DNA of 32,148 bases, taken from a virus. Location of the stretch: positions 1 through 32,148 of IMG/VR virus record IMGVR_UViG_3300009164_000027; one strand, written 5' to 3'. Each line of letters opens with the position of its first letter. Within the stretch, counting starts at the first letter, position 1. Positions 6,388 to 12,854 of the stretch are shown here, in pieces. The notes under the pieces were generated by a model. The model saw only the letters and a list, made by a program, of their open reading frames with translations, did not search any database and was not told where the DNA came from. The translations under genes and the position numbers were made by a program.

Positions 6388-6998
6388 GAAAATATTGGTC
6401 AAAAGAAGAAATTCAAGAAGTAAAAAAATTATATCCAAATAATTATACTATTGATATTGCAAAGCATTTTGATGTTGATGTTAGAAAAGTTTATTCTGTT
6501 GCATTCAAATTAGGATTAAAAAAATCTGCTGAATTTTTAAAGATGGAATTAACAAGACAAGCAGATAGATTAAAAGTTGCAGGTAAGGCATTTCATTTTC
6601 AACCTGGTCATGAATCACATAATAAAGGACAAAAAATGTCTAAAGAACTTTATGAAAAATGTTCAAAAACAATGTTTAAAAGTGGAAATGAACCACACAA
6701 TACAAAGTATGATGGATATGAAAGAACAACAGTTGATGGATATATTGAAGTAAGAATTAAAAAAGGTGTGTTTAAATTAAAGCATAGATTAATTTATGAG
6801 CAGCATTATGGGCAAATTCCTAAAAAGATGTATGTTATTTTTAAAGATAAAAACAAATTAAATTTTGATATTAATAATCTTGAATTAATATCTTTGAAAG
6901 AACACATGGTTAGAAATTCCATTCAAAGATTTCCAAAAGAACTAAAACAACTTATTCATTTAAACCAAAAACTAAAAAAATTAACTAATGAAAAATAA
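6384..6998 (+). CDS. HNH_3-type homing endonuclease
   Basis: The 204-residue protein has three parts. Residues 1-46 form a helix-turn-helix (YWSKEEIQEVKKLYPN, then IAKHFDVDVRKVYS). Residues 68-106 hold two FxxGxxxHN motifs (FQPGHESHN, FKSGNEPHN) typical of DNA-binding modules in phage homing enzymes. Residues about 118-172 are an HNH_3 nuclease: KLKHRLIYEQHYG, IFKDKNKLNFDINNLELI. Such enzymes nick or cut DNA and often spread themselves between phages. It overlaps both neighbours slightly, so it is well integrated into the operon rather than inserted into another gene. Confidence 0.88.
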   Translation: MRKYWSKEEIQEVKKLYPNNYTIDIAKHFDVDVRKVYSVAFKLGLKKSAEFLKMELTRQADRLKVAGKAFHFQPGHESHNKGQKMSKELYEKCSKTMFKSGNEPHNTKYDGYERTTVDGYIEVRIKKGVFKLKHRLIYEQHYGQIPKKMYVIFKDKNKLNFDINNLELISLKEHMVRNSIQRFPKELKQLIHLNQKLKKLTNEK

Positions 6999-7203
6999 AA
7001 TTGAAGATTTAAGGAATCATTTATTTGCTACAATTGAATCACTAATGGATGAAGATAAGCCAATGGATCTTGACAGAGCAAAAGCAATTGCTGATGTTTC
7101 ACAAGTAATTATTAATTCAGCAAAGGTTGAGATTGATTTTATTAATAAAGTTGGTGGAGTTGGTACTAACTTTATTCCACAAGAACAAAGAAAGTTAGAA
7201 TGA
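6988..7203 (+). CDS. Small conserved-looking hypothetical protein (71 aa)
   Basis: The 71-residue product has two helices (KIEDLRNHLFATIESLMDE and DRAKAIADVSQVIINSAK) and a short end (GTNFIP). It resembles small proteins I associate with Bacteroidetes phages, always of unknown function. It overlaps the HNH gene by 11 bases and the nuclease gene by four (ATGA), so it is translated in series with them. Confidence 0.7.
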   Translation: MKNKIEDLRNHLFATIESLMDEDKPMDLDRAKAIADVSQVIINSAKVEIDFINKVGGVGTNFIPQEQRKLE

Positions 7204-7484
7204 TAAAAAGAACTGATGCAAATCAAAAGCAGATTGTTGAAATGGTTAGGAAGTTACCAGGTGCATCCATAACATCAACACATACAATTGGGAAAGGATT
7301 TCCTGATTTGGTTATAGGTTATAAAGGAATAAATTATTTGATTGAATTAAAGGATGGTTCCAAGCCAAAAAGCCAAAAGAAGTTAACACCTGATGAAGTA
7401 GAATTTCACATGAAGTGGAATGGACAAATAGCAATTTGTGAAAATTTTGAAGATATTTTAAAAATATTAAAAAATATATCTTAA
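7200..7484 (+). CDS. VRR-NUC type nuclease (PD-(D/E)XK fold)
   Basis: The 94-residue product has the core of a VRR-NUC/Holliday-junction-resolvase-like nuclease: GKGFPDLVIGYKG (D36), YLIELKDG (E49, K51) and SQKKLTPDEVEFH with Q59 in the place of the usual conserved Gln. The full set of D-E-K residues is present, so it is probably active on branched DNA or in DNA repair during replication. Typical stand-alone family members are about 90-110 residues, so this one is complete. Confidence 0.85.
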   Translation: MIKRTDANQKQIVEMVRKLPGASITSTHTIGKGFPDLVIGYKGINYLIELKDGSKPKSQKKLTPDEVEFHMKWNGQIAICENFEDILKILKNIS

Positions 7485-7493
7485 TTTTAAATT

Positions 7494-8009
7494 GTGAATA
7501 ATTGCAATGAATATATTGAAAAGATATACTTGCACCCAGCAATTGAAGAATTGATTGGTAAGATTAAACCTATTGAAATTCAAGATGATTTAAGACAAGA
7601 ATTAGCCATTGCACTTTATGAGTATGACTGCAATAAGTTAATTGAAATGAGCAATAGGAATGAATTGATTTACTTTGCTTTAAGGATTGTTTTAAATATG
7701 GCTAAAGGTACATCCAATGATTTTTATAGGAAATTTAGAAAGCAATTATCAGATGATCAGTTGCAAGAATATCTTACAAAGAATCATGCAATTAACTTTA
7801 GATCAGTTGATATTGCTCAACAACTACTGGATAAGAAGTTAACAGAAAACAGTATATCAGCACATGAATCAATTATATTTTCAAAATATGTAGAATTAGG
7901 TTCAATGAGTGAAGTTGCTAAATTTTATAGCATTCCAAAAGCACATATTTTTCAAGTAATAACAAACATTAAAAAACAATTAAAAAACCAAATCAATGAA
8001 TCAATCTAA
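7494..8009 (+). CDS. Sigma-70-like transcription factor
   Basis: From the GTG at 7494 the product has 171 residues. Residues about 28-88 resemble sigma-70 region 2 as found in small phage sigma-like proteins: DDLRQELAIALYEYD, then LIYFALRIVLNMA, then a basic FYRKFRKQL. Residues about 120-163 look like a region 4 helix-turn-helix (IIFSKYVELGSMSEVAKFYS, IPKAHIFQVITNIKKQLK). A plausible role is to redirect host RNA polymerase to late phage promoters. The start is GTG, since no ATG lies nearby. The assignment rests on pattern, not on a search. Confidence 0.65.
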   Translation: MNNCNEYIEKIYLHPAIEELIGKIKPIEIQDDLRQELAIALYEYDCNKLIEMSNRNELIYFALRIVLNMAKGTSNDFYRKFRKQLSDDQLQEYLTKNHAINFRSVDIAQQLLDKKLTENSISAHESIIFSKYVELGSMSEVAKFYSIPKAHIFQVITNIKKQLKNQINESI

Positions 8010-8247
8010 AGAACAATTTATCAAAGCATTAGAAGTGTATTTCAATCAAAACTATGATGATTTTACAAAGCAAAGAATCAGCAGATTAATTGATGAATAT
8101 ACTAATGAACAAAAGCCAATTTTAATAAATGATGATTTTGCCTACAAGAAAGGATATAAGGCAGGTTACCAGGATGGCAAAGAATATTATTCACCTGAAT
8201 ACAGAAAGATAAAACATGATACAAGTATTAGCAAGTTTTCTATTTAG
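7996..8247 (+). CDS. Hypothetical protein (83 aa)
   Basis: A charged, mostly helical protein that overlaps the sigma-like gene by 14 bases. The middle has a GYKAGYQDGKEYY segment, a Gly-Tyr-Lys/Gln pattern common in short phage accessory proteins. I recognise no function. It overlaps the next gene by 32 bases. Confidence 0.65.
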   Translation: MNQSKEQFIKALEVYFNQNYDDFTKQRISRLIDEYTNEQKPILINDDFAYKKGYKAGYQDGKEYYSPEYRKIKHDTSISKFSI

Positions 8248-8452
8248 TTATTATTTTGTCAACATTGCAGGTTTTCCAAATGCAATTAAGAAAGGATTTG
8301 GATTAAAACCATTTCAAAGATTAAAACCATTTGATTGTGTTACTTGTCTTTCAGTATGGATTGCAGTTGTATTGTATTTCATTAATATTGAAATCAGTAT
8401 ATTTTTGGCAACAATATTTGGTGCAGGGTTTATAGGATATAAAATTAAATAA
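8216..8452 (+). CDS. Small membrane protein with CxxCLSxW motif (DUF1360-like)
   Basis: The 78-residue product has a hydrophobic N-terminus, the motif FDCVTCLSVWIAVVLYF (about 39-55) and a second hydrophobic helix (ISIFLATIFGAGFIGY). A Cys-x-x-Cys-Leu-Ser-x-Trp motif at the start of a membrane helix is like DUF1360 proteins, small integral membrane proteins of unknown function. It probably sits in the host inner membrane. It is the last gene before the control region at 8453-8680. Confidence 0.65.
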   Translation: MIQVLASFLFSYYFVNIAGFPNAIKKGFGLKPFQRLKPFDCVTCLSVWIAVVLYFINIEISIFLATIFGAGFIGYKIK

Positions 8453-8585
8453 GTGATAAGGGTTAGTTTAAAGAAAAAACCATCTGATTGTATGGATGAA
8501 ATGCAGGAATGAAAAGCACTGCACCACACTCACTTATTGTATCTTATATGTAAGGTTTAAACTGACAATTAAGATATAGTTTGCA

Positions 8586-8602
8586 GTTCACGAAACGTGA
8601 AC
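8586..8602. promoter_or_regulatory. Perfect palindrome, candidate operator
   Basis: GTTCACG and CGTGAAC form perfect 7-base arms around AAA. It contains two CpG steps in a genome where CpG is almost absent. Size and symmetry fit a binding site for a dimeric repressor. Confidence 0.6.
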
Positions 8603-8610
8603 AAAACATT

Positions 8611-8633
8611 ACTGGTCACAAATTGTTTCCAGT
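8611..8633. promoter_or_regulatory. Imperfect palindrome, candidate second operator
   Basis: ACTGG-TC-ACAA-A-TTGT-TT-CCAGT: nine of eleven positions per half are symmetric around the central A. It starts eight bases after the first palindrome but has a different half-site, so a different protein may bind. Confidence 0.45.
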
Positions 8634-8634
8634 T

Positions 8635-8670
8635 TACTAAATATACGTAATTATACTAAAATATACTAAA
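8635..8670 (+). repeat. Three TACTAAA direct repeats
   Basis: TACTAAA occurs at 8635-8641, 8654-8660 and 8664-8670. The start-to-start spacings of 19 and 10 bases are close to whole helical turns, so bound proteins would lie on one DNA face. The cluster ends 10 bases before the next start codon. Confidence 0.5.
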
Positions 8671-8680
8671 TAGATACAAA

Positions 8681-8836
8681 ATGAAACAAATTAACTATAA
8701 AATAAAAAAAGGTCATGTATCTTATTTGTGGAGAGGTGAAGGCATTAGATGGTTTAAGGCAAGGTTTAAAAACACAAAAAGGTTTATAAAAAATCATTTT
8801 ATAGAACTATTAGTAAAACATTACAACAAAATATAA
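8681..8836 (+). CDS. Small very basic protein (51 aa)
   Basis: ATG at 8681 follows the A-rich TAGATACAAA leader; TAA at 8834-8836, four bases before the next ATG. The 51-residue product begins MKQINYKIKKGHVSYLWRGE and continues with clusters of Lys, Arg and aromatic residues (WFKARFKNTKRFIKNHF). The high positive charge suggests nucleic-acid or membrane binding. I recognise no family. Confidence 0.55.
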   Translation: MKQINYKIKKGHVSYLWRGEGIRWFKARFKNTKRFIKNHFIELLVKHYNKI

Positions 8837-8839
8837 ACT

Positions 8840-9055
8840 ATGACATCTTTAGAATTTTTATTTAATGAATTATGGGAAACATCAAAAGATAAACTAACAT
8901 GGCATTCTATATTGAACAAAGCCAAAGTAATGCACAAGCAAGAGATAGAAGATGCATTTCAAGATGGTAAATGGGATTGGAACGAACATTTAACTAATGG
9001 TACTGAGTCAAAAGATTTAGTACAATACTATCAAGAAACATTTAAAAAAGATTAA
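8840..9055 (+). CDS. Small accessory protein, paralogue of the 9285 gene
   Basis: The 71-residue product has the layout MTSLEFLFNELW, AKVMHKQEIEDAF, then VQYYQETFKK. The same layout (MTSIEWLQEQL, AKEMHKQEIIKFA, AEQYYNETYE) begins the protein at 9285, so the two are paralogues. Proteins with this pattern are common in small-gene cassettes of Bacteroidetes phages and have no known function. The Glu/Lys-rich helices suggest a small helical oligomer. Confidence 0.7.
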   Translation: MTSLEFLFNELWETSKDKLTWHSILNKAKVMHKQEIEDAFQDGKWDWNEHLTNGTESKDLVQYYQETFKKD

Positions 9056-9057
9056 TT

Positions 9058-9282
9058 ATGAATAGAAGAAACCTATCAGGTATATACATCTTCCATAAAT
9101 TTGAAGATGAAGAACGTAGAGAACCTACGTGCTTTGAAGATTGTCCTGAAGAAAAACAAGATGAGTGGTTAAAAAGCTTAGAAGTAGAAGCACTTAGAAA
9201 TCTATCTAAACAGTTAGCAAAAACATTAAGAAACATTGGTGAGCAATTTGATTTAGCATCAGGTTCATCAGAAAATGATTAA
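9058..9282 (+). CDS. Small acidic accessory protein (74 aa)
   Basis: The product begins MNRRNLSGIYIFHKFEDEE, then REPTCFEDC and a helical, acidic second half. I associate similar openings (a short basic start, then IYIF and PTC-ED-C) with Bacteroidetes phage proteins of unknown function. Two cysteines four residues apart could bind a metal. It lies between the two paralogues at 8840 and 9285 with gaps of only two bases. Confidence 0.65.
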   Translation: MNRRNLSGIYIFHKFEDEERREPTCFEDCPEEKQDEWLKSLEVEALRNLSKQLAKTLRNIGEQFDLASGSSEND

Positions 9283-9284
9283 TT

Positions 9285-9842
9285 ATGACATCAATAGAAT
9301 GGTTACAAGAGCAATTAAATCCTGATATGAGAACTATGCAGGGTAATATAATACAAGGTTTACTTGAAGAAGCCAAAGAAATGCACAAGCAAGAGATAAT
9401 AAAATTTGCTAACGATTTTTGGAATTGGGCAAAAGGTGGAAATTTTGATATTTCTGATGCAGAACAATACTACAATGAAACTTATGAAAGTAAGGGAAGT
9501 GATGAACATATTGTTGACACCAACGAAATGATATCAGATGAAGAAATAATGATAATACCAGAAGCAATAAGTATTTTAAAGATACATCAGAAATGGAGAT
9601 TAGGTGCTGATATAGTAATGATAGAACCAAAAGAATTAACAAAAGCAATAGATATATTGATAAACTATCATATTAATATAATGAATGAACAACTATCTTT
9701 TAAAAAAGAAATATCAGATGAAGAAATACATGAAGGTATACATAATCATTGTAAAATAAAACATGATAGATTATGTGCAGAAATTAATGCAATGGTTGAA
9801 GGTGCTAAATGGTATAGAGAACAATTAAAAAATAAAATATGA
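9285..9842 (+). CDS. Two-part accessory protein (185 aa)
   Basis: Residues 1-70 are a paralogue of the protein at 8840. Residues 80-185 form a second, helical region containing SDEEIMIIPEAISI, the near-repeat SDEEIHEGIHNHC and the end MVEGAKWYREQLKNK. The final EGAKWYREQL motif recurs, in my experience, at the end of unrelated small Bacteroidetes phage proteins. This gene therefore looks like a mosaic of two modules that also occur alone. Function unknown. Confidence 0.65.
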   Translation: MTSIEWLQEQLNPDMRTMQGNIIQGLLEEAKEMHKQEIIKFANDFWNWAKGGNFDISDAEQYYNETYESKGSDEHIVDTNEMISDEEIMIIPEAISILKIHQKWRLGADIVMIEPKELTKAIDILINYHINIMNEQLSFKKEISDEEIHEGIHNHCKIKHDRLCAEINAMVEGAKWYREQLKNKI

Positions 9843-9946
9843 TAGCAATATTAATAACTTTAATAATTACAATCCCTATTTCAATATCATGGGCAAATGG
9901 CATTGATAAACACAAAGATTATAAAGGTGAAGATTTTTTAAATTAA
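9839..9946 (+). CDS. Tiny membrane protein (35 aa)
   Basis: ATG at 9839 overlaps the preceding TGA (ATGA); TAA at 9944-9946. One hydrophobic N-terminal segment (MIAILITLIITIPISISW) is followed by a charged tail ending GIDKHKDYKGEDFLN. It is a single-pass membrane peptide of unknown function, supported by the tight overlap. Confidence 0.6.
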   Translation: MIAILITLIITIPISISWANGIDKHKDYKGEDFLN

Positions 9947-9947
9947 C

Positions 9948-10010
9948 TTATGTAAAAAAAATAGATGTTTATCGAATCTTTTTCGATATTTTATGAAATA
10001 TTTTACATAA
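9948..10010 (+). promoter_or_regulatory. Nested inverted repeats, possible weak terminator or RNA element
   Basis: The outer arms TTATGTAAAA (9948-9957) and TTTTACATAA (10001-10010) match perfectly over 10 bases. Inside is a 7-base hairpin TATCGAA-TCTTT-TTCGATA (9970-9988) followed by TTTT. The two internal arms are both 12 bases long. The inner hairpin with T4 could terminate transcription weakly; the whole could fold as one RNA domain or act as a DNA binding site. Confidence 0.5.
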
Positions 10011-10026
10011 ACTATACAAAAAAAAT

Positions 10027-10113
10027 ATGAATATATTGTTGATAATAATTTGTTGGGAATTATTAAAGTATCTTTTAGGAAAACTTTGGGGCAAAATAAT
10101 AAACAATGAATAA
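10027..10113 (+). CDS. Tiny membrane-active peptide (28 aa)
   Basis: ATG at 10027, TAA at 10111-10113, directly abutting the next ATG at 10114. The product is a hydrophobic segment (MNILLIIICWELLKYLLGK) with a basic, tryptophan-containing end. It could be a membrane peptide or only a leader that couples translation to the glycosyltransferase. Short length keeps confidence low. Confidence 0.4.
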   Translation: MNILLIIICWELLKYLLGKLWGKIINNE

Positions 10114-11124
10114 ATGAAAATATTAGGATTAGGTTACCAACCAAGTGGATGTGCATGGCACAGAGTTACAATACCTTTAGGATTTATGAATGATGTTAAA
10201 GGAATAGTAACTGATGAACCTACACCTGAATTACTTTCAGAAGGGTGGGATATTGTTTTCTATAATAGATTCTGTACACTTGAAAAGGATTGGTCAAAGG
10301 TTAAAGAAATGCTTAATTGCAAAGTAGTAATGGACATTGATGATGATTGGCATTTACCACCTGACCATTTAATGTATAATGAATTTCAACAGTTGATTCC
10401 TATTCTTGAAAACAATATGAAATGTGCTGATTTAGTTACTTGCACAAATGAAAGATTGGCAAATAAAGTAAGAGGTATAAATCCAAATGTTTTAGTATTG
10501 CCAAATGCTTTACCTTATGGAAATCACCAGTATCAACTTGACAAAGTAGAAGATCAAAGAATTAGAATATTTTGGTCAGGTTCTATTTCACATGAGAAGG
10601 ATTTAGAAATATTAAAGTTCCCTATTAGAAAACTTAATATGCACAAGGACAAGATTAAAATGGTAATAGGTGGCTATAATGATACTGATGAAAATTCTAA
10701 AATGATTTGGGATAGAATGGTTAATTCATATACATTCAATAAGTCATTACCTTATATGAAACTATCCTATTTAATGCCTAACAACTATATGCAACTTTAT
10801 GAGTATGGGGATATTGGATTAGTACCATTAGAAAAATCAGATTGGCATGCAAGCAAATCAAATTTAAAGTTATTAGAATTAGCAAGTAAAAAAATTCCTG
10901 CAATAGTTAGTAAAGTAGAACCTTATTCACTTGATGAAGATGCACCAGTTTTATGGGTTGAAAGTCAAAAAGATTGGTTTAAGCATATTAACTTTTTCAT
11001 AAATAATCCTGAACAAATAAAGATATATGGCGAAAAAATCTATCAATGGGCAGTTGAAAAGTACAATATCAAAGATGTCAACGAAATTAGAAGAAAAGCA
11101 TTTGCAGACCTTATCAATGCATAA
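10114..11124 (+). CDS. GT4-like glycosyltransferase
   Basis: The 336-residue protein resembles GT-B fold (GT4-type) glycosyltransferases. The N-terminal half starts with a Gly-rich nucleotide-fold strand (MKILGLGYQPSGCAWHRV) and holds DIDDDWHLPPDH (about 75-86) and a CADLVTCTNERLANKV segment typical of the linker between domains. The C-terminal half has IRIFWSGSISHEKDLEIL, the YEYGDIGLVPLE acceptor/donor-site region and SKSNLKLLELASKKIPAI, where a conserved Glu contacts the sugar nucleotide in this family. It likely adds sugar to a phage or host component; the target is not visible. A methyltransferase follows after one small gene. Confidence 0.82.
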   Translation: MKILGLGYQPSGCAWHRVTIPLGFMNDVKGIVTDEPTPELLSEGWDIVFYNRFCTLEKDWSKVKEMLNCKVVMDIDDDWHLPPDHLMYNEFQQLIPILENNMKCADLVTCTNERLANKVRGINPNVLVLPNALPYGNHQYQLDKVEDQRIRIFWSGSISHEKDLEILKFPIRKLNMHKDKIKMVIGGYNDTDENSKMIWDRMVNSYTFNKSLPYMKLSYLMPNNYMQLYEYGDIGLVPLEKSDWHASKSNLKLLELASKKIPAIVSKVEPYSLDEDAPVLWVESQKDWFKHINFFINNPEQIKIYGEKIYQWAVEKYNIKDVNEIRRKAFADLINA

Positions 11125-11308
11125 GCATTTTTATGATTTCTTAATCAACACAAATAGTGTTGTAGGATTGACACCTGAAATAAGAAATGAAATAGTCAAT
11201 GCTTACAAAGTACATGATCCATATTTTCACTACAATGATAGATGCAATGCTTGTATTGCTGAAATGCTTCACATAATTTATAACTGGTATAATTCACAAT
11301 TAAAATAA
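11117..11308 (+). CDS. Small Cys-containing hypothetical protein (63 aa)
   Basis: From the ATG at 11117 the product has 63 residues and overlaps the glycosyltransferase end by eight bases. Longer in-frame starts at 11075 and 11027 would overlap more. It contains HYNDRCNACIAEMLHIIYNW, with CxxC before a helix. I associate this C-terminal motif with Bacteroidetes phage proteins. The function is unknown. Confidence 0.6.
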   Translation: MHKHFYDFLINTNSVVGLTPEIRNEIVNAYKVHDPYFHYNDRCNACIAEMLHIIYNWYNSQLK

Positions 11309-11312
11309 AAAA

Positions 11313-11837
11313 ATGGCACATCAACAACAACAAGATTTTTGTTTAAAAATTAAAAACAAGTTTCCTGAATTATTTAAAAATTGCAAAGTATTGGATATAG
11401 GCAGTTTAGATATTAATGGTAATAATAGATATTTATTTGAAAATAGTGAATATACAGGTATTGATTTATCAGAAGGGAAAAATGTTAGCATAGTAAGTAA
11501 AGGACATGAATTTATGAGTAAAACAAAATTTGATATTGTCATATCAACAGAATGTTTGGAGCATGATGAACATTGGAAAGAAACATTATTAAATGCTTAT
11601 AAACTTTTAAAAAAAGGTGGTTTGCTATTATTTACTTGTGCAACTACTGGTAGAGAAGAACATGGCACAACTGACAATCATTCTTTTGCTTCACCATTTA
11701 CAAACAACTATTATAAAAATTTAACCATTATTGACATTGAAGGTGTATTTGATTTTACATCTACATTTTCTGATTATGAAATAATTGAAAGTCATAATGG
11801 AATGGATGATTTATATTTTTATGGAATTAAAAAATAA
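11313..11837 (+). CDS. SAM-dependent methyltransferase (class I)
   Basis: The 174-residue protein has the class I methyltransferase core: motif I VLDIGSLDINGN (26-37), an acidic residue after the second strand (GIDLSEGKNV, D51), FDIVISTECLEHDEHW (73-88) and the KKGGLLLFTCA post-motif (about 100-110). It is of the Methyltransf_11 type, which acts on small molecules or sugars; I see no DNA-methylase DPPY or SPP motif, so DNA is an unlikely substrate. Pairing with the glycosyltransferase suggests joint modification of a glycan. Confidence 0.85.
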   Translation: MAHQQQQDFCLKIKNKFPELFKNCKVLDIGSLDINGNNRYLFENSEYTGIDLSEGKNVSIVSKGHEFMSKTKFDIVISTECLEHDEHWKETLLNAYKLLKKGGLLLFTCATTGREEHGTTDNHSFASPFTNNYYKNLTIIDIEGVFDFTSTFSDYEIIESHNGMDDLYFYGIKK

Positions 11838-11839
11838 CT

Positions 11840-12196
11840 ATGATACTAATTTCAGGACAAATAGAAGCACTTTCTACAAGAAAGGATAAAACTATCAAGA
11901 TAATATTTGGAAGCCAAGAATTAAGTCCTAATGAGTTTACAGAACTATTTAAACTTAATCAAGCGTTTTGTTATGTAGGAATTAAAGAAGAACCATTTAT
12001 AAAAGATGAAGTTTCACTATTGGATAACTTAAAAGCAGATTTAGACAATCTAAAGACACCATCACAAAGATTAAGAGGAATACTTTTCAGGAACTTTGAA
12101 CAAGACAATAAAGGATATAAAGATTTTAATAGTTACTATATAGCAGAAATGGAATTAATATGCAATCATTTCAAATCTAAACTGGATGGAATTTAA
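11840..12196 (+). CDS. Conserved-looking phage protein of unknown function (118 aa)
   Basis: Residues 1-55 form strands (LISGQIEALSTRKDKTIKII and FCYVGIKEE). Residues 74-118 are helical: TPSQRLRGILFRNFEQ and YYIAEMELICNHFKSKL. A similar C-terminal segment (SxRLRxxL..., then a Met-Glu helix and a basic end) occurs in phage proteins that share little else. It overlaps the next gene by 11 bases and precedes two nucleases, so a DNA metabolism role is possible (inference). Confidence 0.65.
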   Translation: MILISGQIEALSTRKDKTIKIIFGSQELSPNEFTELFKLNQAFCYVGIKEEPFIKDEVSLLDNLKADLDNLKTPSQRLRGILFRNFEQDNKGYKDFNSYYIAEMELICNHFKSKLDGI

Positions 12197-12608
12197 TGGA
12201 ACATTTGAACAAAGAATAAATGATAATTTTGCTGAAGTTATATTTATTAATTTCTGCAATAATAATGGTTGGAAATATAAGAAGATGGGTTTTGATAATG
12301 AAGAACATATAAAAAACATTTGGAACTTTAATAAAATTCTTCAAAAATTACCTGATTTTGTTATAGAAAAGAATAAAACAAATTATGTAGTAGAAGTAAA
12401 AGGATATAAAAGATTTAAAAAAGATGATTTTGATATGATTGATAAATTAATAAATGCTTATGATTCAGTAAAAGCACCATTGATTTATGCTTTTTGTTGG
12501 AATGATAAAGTAATATTTAAAAAACCACAACAAGTAAAGGAACTATATCAAGAAGGGATTGAGGATAAATATCATGATGGTAAAGTTTTTAGATTGTTGG
12601 ATATATGA
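12186..12608 (+). CDS. PD-(D/E)XK nuclease family protein
   Basis: The 140-residue protein has the PD-(D/E)XK nuclease core: an N-terminal helix (residues 7-24), LPDFVIEKN (D57), YVVEVKGYKRF (E70, K72) and a following helix DDFDMIDKLINAY. The E-x-K triad with the upstream Asp is complete. Likely substrates are DNA ends or junctions; the exact type cannot be told. It immediately precedes the packaging-module HNH nuclease with a four-base overlap (ATGA). Confidence 0.8.
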   Translation: MEFNGTFEQRINDNFAEVIFINFCNNNGWKYKKMGFDNEEHIKNIWNFNKILQKLPDFVIEKNKTNYVVEVKGYKRFKKDDFDMIDKLINAYDSVKAPLIYAFCWNDKVIFKKPQQVKELYQEGIEDKYHDGKVFRLLDI

Positions 12609-12844
12609 AGAAGCATACTAAAATTTACTTTGAGCATTATGGATATGATATATCAGATTTTATTGCTTGTGAAATATGTGGTACAAAAGCAGTTGATATT
12701 CATCATATAGATGCAAGAGGTATGGGTGGAACTAATAAAGACAATATCAATAACCTAATGGCACTTTGTAGAGTTTGCCATCTTTACTATGGGGATAAAA
12801 AAGAATATAAAGATTATTTAAAAAGTATTAAAAAGCATCGTTAA
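12605..12844 (+). CDS. HNH endonuclease next to terminase
   Basis: The 79-residue protein is almost only an HNH motif: CEIC (C22, C25), DIHHIDARGMGG (H33-H34), NINNLMALC (about 47-55) and CRVCH (C55, C58, H59). In phages with cohesive ends (for example HK97) an HNH protein encoded beside the terminase genes is needed for terminase cutting at cos. Location 10 bases before the small terminase gene fits that role and points to cos-type packaging (inference). Confidence 0.88.
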   Translation: MKKHTKIYFEHYGYDISDFIACEICGTKAVDIHHIDARGMGGTNKDNINNLMALCRVCHLYYGDKKEYKDYLKSIKKHR

Positions 12845-12854
12845 TACATCGTTT

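Larger units (their letters stand above)
8453..8680 (+). promoter_or_regulatory. Non-coding control region
   Basis: These 228 bases hold no credible gene and are one of two sizeable gaps in the genome. From left to right: AGTTTAAA (8465-8472) complementary to TTTAAACT (8556-8563), enclosing an imperfectly folding stretch with TGCAG...CTGCA; then palindrome GTTCACG-AAA-CGTGAAC (8586-8602); then an imperfect palindrome at 8611-8633; then three TACTAAA repeats (8635-8670). I find no exact TAnnTTTG promoter; TATAGTTTG (8575-8583) has one base too many. It may control the accessory cassette that follows, or act as an origin. Confidence 0.55.

Noticed and set aside
5629-7501. DnaA-box matches TTATTCACA at 5629-5637 and, on the minus strand, at 7493-7501
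   Set aside because: About two matches are expected by chance at this base composition, and they are not clustered.
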